The notes beneath the pieces are model-generated. The model did no database searches. It was not told the DNA's origin and saw only the letters and a program-made list of their open reading frames with translations. Of a stretch of 64,000 nt of DNA, positions 11,478 through 18,625 are shown in pieces. Location: assembly GCF_024158035.1 (NCBI RefSeq), contig NZ_JAMZEK010000006.1:1-64000 (forward strand), read 5' to 3'. Numbering within the stretch: the stretch's first letter is position 1; the number at the start of each line of letters is the position of its first letter. The position numbers and the translations under genes were made by a program. The stretch is from Dyella lutea. Lineage in GTDB: Bacteria > Pseudomonadota > Gammaproteobacteria > Xanthomonadales > Rhodanobacteraceae.

Positions 11478-13553
11478 TCAGGCGTGCTGCACCATCAGCG
11501 CACGGCAGTGCCGCTGGAACTCCTCCGGCGGCAACGGGCGGGAGAAGTGATAGCCCTGCAGCTGGTCGCAGCCGAGGGTGCGCAGCACGCTGGCCTGCAG
11601 CTGGGTTTCCACGCCTTCGGCGACCACCTCGATGGCCAGCGTGTGCGCCAGGTCGATGATCGCCGCGATGATCGCGCGCGCTTCCGGCCCGCCCTCGTCC
11701 AGCGCCTGCACGAAGAAGCGGTCGATCTTCAGTTGGCGCACCTGGAACTTCTGCAGGTAGGCCAGGCTGGAGTAGCCGGTGCCGAAGTCGTCGATGGCGA
11801 ACTCGAAACCGCGCTCGCGGAAATCGCGCAGCATCAACCGGGTGCGCTCGGCGTTCTCCATCGCGATGCTTTCGGTCACCTCGAACAGGATCAGCGCCGG
11901 AGCGACCCCGGCCTCCGCCGCGATCCGCGCAGCCGTGTCCACAAACCCCGGCTGGTTCAACTGCAGCGGCGAGAGATTGATCGCGATACGCAGCGGTGCC
12001 ATCCCCTGGCTGCGCCAGGCGCCGATCTGCCGGCAAGCCTCGCGGATCACCCATTCGCCGATGCGACCGATCTGGCCGCTGCGCTCGGCCACCGCGATGA
12101 ACTCCATCGGCGGCACCTCGCCCAGTTCCGGATGGGTCCAGCGCGCCAGCGCCTCGGCACCGACGATCGCCCCCGTGGCGCTGTCGTGCTTGGACTGGTA
12201 GTGCAGTGACAGGCTGCCGTCCTCGATCGCCGCATGCAGCCCGCGCTGGATCGCCAGCGCCCGCTCGGCACGCCGGCGCATGCTGGTGTCGTAGATGCTG
12301 TAGCCGTTGCGGCCGGCCTGCTTGGCCGCGCTCATCGCCACGTCTGCGTGCGCGATCAGCGCCTCGGCGGTATCGCCGTCCTGCGGAAAGTGGGCGACGC
12401 CGATACTCGGCGTGGCGCAAAGCGTGATCCCACCGACCACCAGCGGCAGCTGCATGGCATCGAGCAGTCGCTCGACGATGCGATGGGCCGAATCCTGCGA
12501 GCGCATGCGCTCGAGCACGGCGACGAACTCGTCGCCGCCGACGCGACCCACGCTCTCGTACCGCAGGTGGGTGGCCAGCCGCTCGGCCACCGCGCACAGC
12601 ACCTGATCGCCCGCGGTCTGGCCGAGCGACTCGTTGATGTGCTTGAAGCCGTCCAGGTCGATGTACAGCACGGCGACGTAACCGCGGCCGTCGCGGGCGC
12701 CGTCCAGCGCGCGCTCCAGCCGATCGACGAGGCTTGCGCGGTTTGGCAGGCCCGTCAGTGCATCGTGGGTCGAGAGATAGCGCAGGCGGTCGTGCAGGTC
12801 GTCCAGCGAACCGGCCAGGCTGCGGGTGCGCTGGTACAGCCGGGTCACCCATTCGGACAGACCGATGGCCGAGCCCATCGACACCAGCGCGATCACGCCG
12901 ATCATCGAGCCGACCCAGACCACCGCCGCCGCATCGCCGGCATTGCCGGCGGGAAAGCGCTCGCCCGACATGCGCATCGCCAGGTGCAACGTGGCGCCGA
13001 GGATCAGCGCATTGCCGAAGGCGACCGGGATACGTCGCCGCAGGCTGCGGTTGTGCCTGGCCCGGAACGCGTGCAGCAATCTCAGCACCGCAGCGCCGAT
13101 CACCGCGACCACCACGCACCAGAGCCACAGATGCTGCCCTGCCCCCACCCGCACCGCCGGCAGGTGCAGCGAGGCGATCATCAGCAGGTGCATCGGCAGC
13201 ACGCAGCCGGCCAGCAGGATGCCGCCCGCGACCGTACGGGCGCGCGTGAGCGTGGCGACGTCGGTCATCGCCAGCACGACATAAGCAGCCAGCAAGGCCA
13301 GCAGCCCCGAGGCGATGCACAGCAGCGGATCGAGCCCGTCGCGCAGCTGCGGGACGCGGGCCAGGGTGCCGACAAAGTGCTGCGACCACAGCCCGATGCC
13401 GATCATCCACACGCCGACCACGTACCACGCGGTGCGCTGCCAGCGCTCGCGCGAGGCGGCCAGCCGGGGCATCACGTCCAGGGCCTGGTAGGTGGTGGTC
13501 GCTCCGACAAGAGGGGCCAGCAACGCCAGGGCGAGATGGAAACTGCCGTTCAT
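11478..13553 (-). CDS. MHYT-like membrane sensor with GGDEF and EAL domains (c-di-GMP turnover)
   Basis: A 691-residue inner-membrane protein. Residues 1-235 form seven hydrophobic segments with the spacing of an MHYT sensor, but the motifs are altered (WSQHFVG at 56-62, PMHLLMI at 120-126). The GGDEF domain (about 255-420) keeps GGDEF at 339-343 and lacks the RxxD inhibitory site just upstream (RYES). The EAL domain (about 432-685) keeps EAL at 467-469, DDFGTGYSSL, LKIDRFF and EVVAEGVE, so phosphodiesterase activity looks intact. Likely bifunctional, or a phosphodiesterase with a regulatory GGDEF. Transcribed alone, divergent from the histidine kinase gene. Confidence 0.92.
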   Translation of the reverse strand: MNGSFHLALALLAPLVGATTTYQALDVMPRLAASRERWQRTAWYVVGVWMIGIGLWSQHFVGTLARVPQLRDGLDPLLCIASGLLALLAAYVVLAMTDVATLTRARTVAGGILLAGCVLPMHLLMIASLHLPAVRVGAGQHLWLWCVVVAVIGAAVLRLLHAFRARHNRSLRRRIPVAFGNALILGATLHLAMRMSGERFPAGNAGDAAAVVWVGSMIGVIALVSMGSAIGLSEWVTRLYQRTRSLAGSLDDLHDRLRYLSTHDALTGLPNRASLVDRLERALDGARDGRGYVAVLYIDLDGFKHINESLGQTAGDQVLCAVAERLATHLRYESVGRVGGDEFVAVLERMRSQDSAHRIVERLLDAMQLPLVVGGITLCATPSIGVAHFPQDGDTAEALIAHADVAMSAAKQAGRNGYSIYDTSMRRRAERALAIQRGLHAAIEDGSLSLHYQSKHDSATGAIVGAEALARWTHPELGEVPPMEFIAVAERSGQIGRIGEWVIREACRQIGAWRSQGMAPLRIAINLSPLQLNQPGFVDTAARIAAEAGVAPALILFEVTESIAMENAERTRLMLRDFRERGFEFAIDDFGTGYSSLAYLQKFQVRQLKIDRFFVQALDEGGPEARAIIAAIIDLAHTLAIEVVAEGVETQLQASVLRTLGCDQLQGYHFSRPLPPEEFQRHCRALMVQHA

Positions 13554-13760
13554 TAAGCGCCGGAGGGGGCCATTCGGGGAACCAGAAGCATAACGGCAAC
13601 ACGGCCCCGCACTTGACCCCGCATGCGCGCGGCCGTTCCTGCTTCGCGCCCCCGGATCCGGGGTCCGTCGCTCCCAGGCCGGGTTCCGTCGCCTCCGGCC
13701 CGACCGGCGGCAGCCAAGCGACTAAGCTCTGTCGCGAATCCCGCTGCCGGCAAACCGTCC

Positions 13761-15023
13761 ATGTTCAAGAGCCTGTCCTTCGTCCTGCGCATCGCCCTGG
13801 CCTGGTCGGCGGCATTCCTGGTGGGCAGCATGTTCTGGAGCGCCACGCCTGGCTATCACGACGGCAACCTGCTGTTCCTGATCTACCTGATTACCCTCGC
13901 CTTCGTGGTCACCGGGGCGTTCTCGCACCTGGGCCGGGTGCGGCTGATTGCCGGGGAAGTCGACTCCAGCGCGCTGGCCAACCGGCAGCGCCGGCAGATC
14001 GAGATCCCGTTCGAGGCCGGCGAGGCGTTCGACCTGGTCGACGCCGCGATCCGCGAACTGCCGCGCATCGAGGAAGTGGAAAGCGCCCGCGACAGCCTGC
14101 AGGTGCGCGCCAAGATCCGCCGCCCGCAGACCTACGGTCGCCATGCCATCGGCCGGCTCAACCCGGCCAACTGGCTGGGCAGCCTGCGCAACCAGATCAC
14201 CGCCACGGTAACGCCGTCCAACGGCTCGGGCAGCGTCACCCTGATCTGCGAGCCCGAAGCGGCCGCCTGGAGCGACTGGTTCCGCGTCGACGACGGCACC
14301 AACCTGGAAAATGCCGAGGCGGTCACCCGCGCGATCGCCCGCCGCGTGGCCGAGCGCCGCCAGCAGGAGCAGCGCGCCGCGGCGCAGACCGCCACCGAGA
14401 AGGAACTCACCGTCGCCCGGCTCAACCTGCTGCATGCCCAGGTGGAACCGCATTTCCTCTACAACACGCTGGCGAGCGCGCAGCTGCTCACCCGCAGCGA
14501 ACCGGCGCAGGCCGACCGCATGCTCGGGCACCTGATCCAGTACCTGCGCCACTCGCTGCCCAGCGCTGACGAATCGCTGTCCACCCTCGGTGACGAGCTG
14601 GAGCGCACCCGCGCCTACCTGGAGATCATCCGCATCCGCATGGGTGCGCGGCTGGCGATGGAAGTGGACGTGCCCGACGCGCTTCGCGCCATCTCGATGC
14701 CGCCGATGATGCTGCAGACCCTGGTGGAAAACGCCATCAAGCACGGCCTGGAGCCCAAGCCCGGCGGCGGCACCGTGTGGATCTTCGCCCGTCGCGACGA
14801 GGACCGCGTGATGGTCACCGTCGCCGACAACGGCCAGGGCTTCGGCGTGGCCACCGGCGGCACCGGCATCGGCCTGAAGAACGTGCGCGAGCGGCTGCGC
14901 CTGATCTACGGCGAGCGTGCCTCGCTGTCGGTGGTCGCCAACGTGCCCGACGGCGTCGCCGCCACCATCGCCGTGCCGGCGGTCACCGAGACACCGAACG
15001 ACAAGACCCGGGGAATGCCATGA
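13761..15023 (+). CDS. LytS/YpdA-type sensor histidine kinase
   Basis: A 420-residue kinase with two N-terminal membrane helices (about 5-27 and 37-57) and a short cytoplasmic linker. A His_kinase (PF06580) domain follows, with the phospho-acceptor His231 in QVEPHFLYNTL. The HATPase_c domain carries ENAIKHG, DNGQGFG and GIGLKNVRERL. There is no periplasmic sensing domain, so the signal is probably read within or at the membrane. The 4-base ATGA overlap with the next gene shows it pairs with that LytTR regulator. The ATG at 13761 is chosen because the hydrophobic N-terminus starts there. Confidence 0.93.
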   Translation: MFKSLSFVLRIALAWSAAFLVGSMFWSATPGYHDGNLLFLIYLITLAFVVTGAFSHLGRVRLIAGEVDSSALANRQRRQIEIPFEAGEAFDLVDAAIRELPRIEEVESARDSLQVRAKIRRPQTYGRHAIGRLNPANWLGSLRNQITATVTPSNGSGSVTLICEPEAAAWSDWFRVDDGTNLENAEAVTRAIARRVAERRQQEQRAAAQTATEKELTVARLNLLHAQVEPHFLYNTLASAQLLTRSEPAQADRMLGHLIQYLRHSLPSADESLSTLGDELERTRAYLEIIRIRMGARLAMEVDVPDALRAISMPPMMLQTLVENAIKHGLEPKPGGGTVWIFARRDEDRVMVTVADNGQGFGVATGGTGIGLKNVRERLRLIYGERASLSVVANVPDGVAATIAVPAVTETPNDKTRGMP

Positions 15024-15787
15024 CCCGCGCCGTCGTCGCCGAAGACGAAGCCCTGCTGCGCAGCGAGCTGGTGCGCCTGTTGCACCAGGTGTGGCCGGAC
15101 CTGACCGTCGTGGCCGAATGCGAGGACGGCGCCAGCGCGCTGGAAGCCATCGCCACGCATCAGCCCGAAGTCGCCTTCCTCGACATCCGCATGCCCGGCC
15201 TGACCGGCATGGACGTCGCCACCGCAGCCGCCACCTGCAGCCCCGGCACGCAGGTCGTGTTCACTACCGCGTACCACCAGTACGCGATCGACGCGTTCGA
15301 GCGCGGCGCCATCGACTACCTGCTCAAGCCGGTGACGCCAGAGCGCCTCGCCGCCACCGTGCAACGCATCCAGTCGCGGCTGGCCAGCGGCCAGCTGCCA
15401 GCCAGTATCAGCCAGCTGCTGCGTGATCTCGCCCAGGGCGCAGCCACCACACCGAGGGCTCCGCCATTGACCTGGATCACCGCCAGCACCGGCCGCGAGA
15501 CGCGGCTCATCATGGTCGACGACGTCGCCTATTTCCGTGCCGACCACAAGTACACCGTCGCCATGACCACCGAGGGCGAAGCGCTGTTGCGCACCTCGCT
15601 GCGCGAACTGCTAGAAGTGCTCGACACCCAGGCGTTCAAGCAGATCCACCGCTCCACCATCGTCAACCTCAAGGCGATCGCCTCGATCGTGCGCGACGAC
15701 ACCGGCCGCGGCACCGTGCGGCTGAAGCAGCGACCGGAAACGCTCACCGTCAGCGCGCCGTTCATGACGCTTTTCAAGACCATGTAG
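15020..15787 (+). CDS. LytTR-family response regulator
   Basis: A 255-residue response regulator. The receiver domain (1-120) has acidic residues Glu8/Asp9, phospho-acceptor Asp55 in FLDIRMPG, a conserved Thr in FTTAYHQYA, and the lysine in LLKPV. The LytTR DNA-binding domain (about 150-250) shows VAYFRADHKYT and FKQIHRSTIVNL. It is the partner of the upstream kinase. Family members bind short direct repeats upstream of target promoters; targets here are unknown, though the small secreted protein gene 18 bases downstream may be co-transcribed. Confidence 0.95.
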   Translation: MTRAVVAEDEALLRSELVRLLHQVWPDLTVVAECEDGASALEAIATHQPEVAFLDIRMPGLTGMDVATAAATCSPGTQVVFTTAYHQYAIDAFERGAIDYLLKPVTPERLAATVQRIQSRLASGQLPASISQLLRDLAQGAATTPRAPPLTWITASTGRETRLIMVDDVAYFRADHKYTVAMTTEGEALLRTSLRELLEVLDTQAFKQIHRSTIVNLKAIASIVRDDTGRGTVRLKQRPETLTVSAPFMTLFKTM

Positions 15788-15805
15788 ACGCAAGGAGCGC
15801 CTGCC

Positions 15806-16192
15806 GTGGATACCGCCATGCACATGCTCTACCGACTGGTCGCCCTGCTCGCCTTTGCCGCCAGCGCGCTCGGCTGCGACCATCCGCACCGCAGCTTCAC
15901 CCAGCGCTCCACCGCCAACGGCGTGGACCAGCTCGACAGCCGGGTGGAGATCACCGCCACCGGCGCTCATTTCGACTGCCGCGCCAGTCGCAGCGGGCAA
16001 TGCCACTACAGCCTGTTCGCCGCCGGCTGCGACCGCGCGGACGACTGCCGCATCCCCGCCCTGAAAACGCTGACCGTGGCGGCCGGCAGCGAACGCGACG
16101 TCAGCCACCTGCCCGCCGTCGGGCAGGTGTGCGTGCGTACCGACGACGCCGCGGTGGACGCGCGCTGCCGGGCGCTCGCGCCCGGCGCCTGA
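15806..16192 (+). CDS. Small secreted or lipoprotein-like protein, function unknown
   Basis: A 128-residue protein with an N-terminal hydrophobic segment ending in ASALGC, a weak lipobox, so it is either a lipoprotein or a secreted protein. The mature part has six further cysteines, suggesting disulphides and a periplasmic location. No family recognised. The GTG start at 15806 is supported by an AAGGAG site eight bases upstream; ATG codons at 15818 and 15824 are alternatives. It follows the LytTR regulator by 18 bases and could be its co-transcribed product. Confidence 0.7.
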   Translation: MDTAMHMLYRLVALLAFAASALGCDHPHRSFTQRSTANGVDQLDSRVEITATGAHFDCRASRSGQCHYSLFAAGCDRADDCRIPALKTLTVAAGSERDVSHLPAVGQVCVRTDDAAVDARCRALAPGA

Positions 16193-16262
16193 GGCGCCGA
16201 CCCGCCGACCGCCACCGCGCCGAGGCCTATACTTCGCGCACTCTCCCGCCCAAGCGCTGCGC

Positions 16263-17492
16263 ATGCCCCATCGCTACGCCCCCGCACTGGCTGCGCTGTT
16301 GGCGCTGGCGGCGACCCGCGCACGCGCCGACGACGCGCCCTGGGCCCGCACCACGCTGACCTACGACGGCGCCGCGATCGGCAACCTCGATGGCGGCGTG
16401 GCGCGCTCGTCCACCTACGTCGGCAACCTGCACCTGCGCAGCCTGCTGGACCTGGACCGCGCCACCGGCTGGACCGGCACCCACGCCTACCTCGATGCGC
16501 TGTGGATCCACGGCGGCCAGCCCGATGCCTTCGTCGGCGACGCGATGGGCGTGAACAACCTGGCCGCGCCGCCGAACCTGCAGCTGGAAGAGGCGTGGAT
16601 CGAGCACAACCTCGCCCATGCGAGCGTCTCGCTGCTGGCCGGCCTGTACGACGTCAACAGCGAGTTCGACCGCACCCAGTCCGGCGGTCTGTTCCTCAAC
16701 AGTTCGTTCGGCATCGGGCCGGAGTTCTCGCAGAGCGGCGTCGACGGCCCGTCGATCTTCCTGCGCACCGCGCTGGGCGCACGCGTCGCCTACAAGCCGG
16801 CGGCCGGCGTGGTGTTGCGCGCGGCGGTGCTCGACGGTGTGCCGCTGATCCGCAGCGGCGACCGCCTGCGCGCCTTCCAGGCCGGCGACGGTCGGCTGTA
16901 CGTAGCCGAGCTGGCCCTGCTCGACCGCCCCGGCGCGCGCCGGGCTCCCGACGCGCGCTTCCGCATCGGTCGCAACGCGATGCTGCCGATGTACCAGGGC
17001 AAGCTCGCCATCGGCGCCTGGCATTACACCACCACGTTCGACCGCCTGGTGCCGGCCGGCCGCCGCACCACGCAGCACGGCACCACCGGCTACTACGCCG
17101 TGGGCGACCGCACCGTGGCGCACGATCCCCACGACAGCGACCGCAGCCTGTCGCTGTTCGCCCAGCTCGGTGTGGGCGACCCGGACGTGGCGCGCTTCGG
17201 CCGCTACCTCGGTGCCGGCGCCGTGCTGGCCGGACCGCTCGCTTCGCGCAGCCAGGACGAACTCGGCCTGGCCATCGCGGTGGCACGCAACGGCCGCCCC
17301 TGGCGCCAGCAACAGGCACCGCGGCCGACCACCGCCACCGAACGCTCGATCGAACTGAGCTATCTGGCCCAGGCGACCGGCTGGCTCGCCGTGCAGCCGG
17401 ACCTGCAGTACGTGGTCCACCCGGACACCGACCCCAGCGTGCGCAACGCGCTGGTGTTCACCCTGCGCTTCGAGCTGTCCACCGACCTGTAA
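16263..17492 (+). CDS. OprB-family carbohydrate porin
   Basis: A 409-residue outer-membrane protein with a signal peptide (about 1-22, cleavage near ARADDA). The beta-rich body has OprB hallmarks such as LEEAWIEHNL, GLYDVNSEFDRTQSGGLFLNSSFGIGPEF and the C-terminal VVHPDTDPSVRNALVFTLRFEL. The porin is expected to allow uptake of sugars across the outer membrane. The final aromatic-containing strand (FELSTDL) is slightly atypical. No transport or catabolic genes are adjacent, so the substrate cannot be inferred. Convergent with the oxygenase gene. Confidence 0.9.
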   Translation: MPHRYAPALAALLALAATRARADDAPWARTTLTYDGAAIGNLDGGVARSSTYVGNLHLRSLLDLDRATGWTGTHAYLDALWIHGGQPDAFVGDAMGVNNLAAPPNLQLEEAWIEHNLAHASVSLLAGLYDVNSEFDRTQSGGLFLNSSFGIGPEFSQSGVDGPSIFLRTALGARVAYKPAAGVVLRAAVLDGVPLIRSGDRLRAFQAGDGRLYVAELALLDRPGARRAPDARFRIGRNAMLPMYQGKLAIGAWHYTTTFDRLVPAGRRTTQHGTTGYYAVGDRTVAHDPHDSDRSLSLFAQLGVGDPDVARFGRYLGAGAVLAGPLASRSQDELGLAIAVARNGRPWRQQQAPRPTTATERSIELSYLAQATGWLAVQPDLQYVVHPDTDPSVRNALVFTLRFELSTDL

Positions 17493-17573
17493 TCCCGCCG
17501 GACGTCCTACACCCCTCCTACCGGGGTTTCGCGTTGTGTGGCGTTCGGCAGTGGGGTGTGGCGTGCGCTTCGG

Positions 17574-18509
17574 TCAGCGACGAAAGCGCACGTACGCCCG
17601 CTTGGCCAGATAGAGCAGGTGACCGCCGATGCCCTTGTCCTGGGCTTTGCGCAGCGCCGTGTTCTCCGCGTACAGCATGCGGATGTGCGCGTCGCGCTCC
17701 TGCAGCAGGCGGGTCAGTTCCGTCACGTCGTGACCGTCCAGCACGTGGCCTTCGACGAGGTGTTCCGGCAGCTGCCGCTTCACGTAATAGGTGGTGTGCC
17801 GCGGCGCGGTCTCTTCCGCCGGCCGCTCGTGCGAATAGAAATACAGCGCCACCGAGCGGCGGGTCAGGTCCTCCCGTCCGGCCGGCAGGGCGATCCGGTC
17901 GAAGGCATGCCACGAGCGCTCGGACGTCTCGAAGATCACGCAGCGGTTGAAGCGCGGCACCACCGAGCGGGTCGGCCGGCGATCCTCGTGCGGATCGCGG
18001 AACAGCTCCAGGTTGCCGCCCCAGGCCGCGTCCCACTCCTGGTTGAGGTAGACGATCAGGTTGAGCCGCCGGTGCCAGCGCTCGCTGGGGTGGTAGTTGA
18101 AGTCAACGTGCGGGTCGAGGCTCATCCCGTGGCGGTTTTCGTGCGTGCCGCCGCCGAGGTACCACGGGTCGTAGAGCAGGCCGTCGATGCCGGTGATCTG
18201 GCCGATCAGGCGCAGGAACGCCGGGCTCTGGATCGCATCGTCCAGCCGCCGGTACGCCGGCCCCAGCGCGCGCACTCGCTCCAGCGTGGATTTCCCGCCC
18301 ACCTTGCCGTCGTCGCCCACGGCATTGCCGCGCTCGAATGCGGGGAAGGTGTCCAGCAGCGCCGCGGCAAACTCCGGCGCGAAGAAGTCGTCGATCACCA
18401 CGTGGGGAAACGGGTCGGCGGACGCGAAGGCCTCGCGATGATCGGCGCACGAGGCCAGCACGCGTTGATCGAGAATCGAGAGAGGCTCTGCGCCTTCCAT
18501 GGTGGTCAT
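17574..18509 (-). CDS. 2OG-Fe(II) oxygenase (prolyl 4-hydroxylase-like)
   Basis: A 311-residue protein. Residues about 25-240 form a prolyl-4-hydroxylase-type dioxygenase domain. The iron ligands are the HxD of LDPHVDFNYH and a distal His in SERSWHAFD, and RRSVALYFY supplies the 2-oxoglutarate arginine. The C-terminal 60 residues contain a short predicted coiled coil (LTRLLQERDAHIRMLYAENTAL) followed by a basic tail, unusual for a stand-alone hydroxylase and reminiscent of glycan-modifying enzymes. Substrate unknown. The ATG at 18509 (MTTMEGAEP) is preferred over an upstream in-frame codon at 18560, whose extension is Arg-rich and non-conserved in appearance. Confidence 0.85.
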   Translation of the reverse strand: MTTMEGAEPLSILDQRVLASCADHREAFASADPFPHVVIDDFFAPEFAAALLDTFPAFERGNAVGDDGKVGGKSTLERVRALGPAYRRLDDAIQSPAFLRLIGQITGIDGLLYDPWYLGGGTHENRHGMSLDPHVDFNYHPSERWHRRLNLIVYLNQEWDAAWGGNLELFRDPHEDRRPTRSVVPRFNRCVIFETSERSWHAFDRIALPAGREDLTRRSVALYFYSHERPAEETAPRHTTYYVKRQLPEHLVEGHVLDGHDVTELTRLLQERDAHIRMLYAENTALRKAQDKGIGGHLLYLAKRAYVRFRR

Positions 18510-18572
18510 CCTGGGAGTGGCCCTCGATTGTAGCCGGCGCGGCAGGCGAGCCCATGCCACCGAGCCGCGAGA

Positions 18573-18600
18573 AAAAAAGAGGCCCCGCCAGGCGGGGCCT
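18573..18600 (-). terminator. Intrinsic terminator of the M1 aminopeptidase gene
   Basis: A perfect 10-bp inverted repeat (AGGCCCCGCC/GGCGGGGCCT, 18580-18600) is followed on the minus strand by TCTTTTTTT. It lies 25 bases past the aminopeptidase stop. Confidence 0.88.
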
Positions 18601-18625
18601 CCGGGTCACCTCACGGCAACGCCGG

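Noticed and set aside
17511-17527. Terminator between porin and 2OG oxygenase genes (ACCCC...GGGGT)
   Set aside because: Only a 5-bp stem and a short T run; too weak to call.
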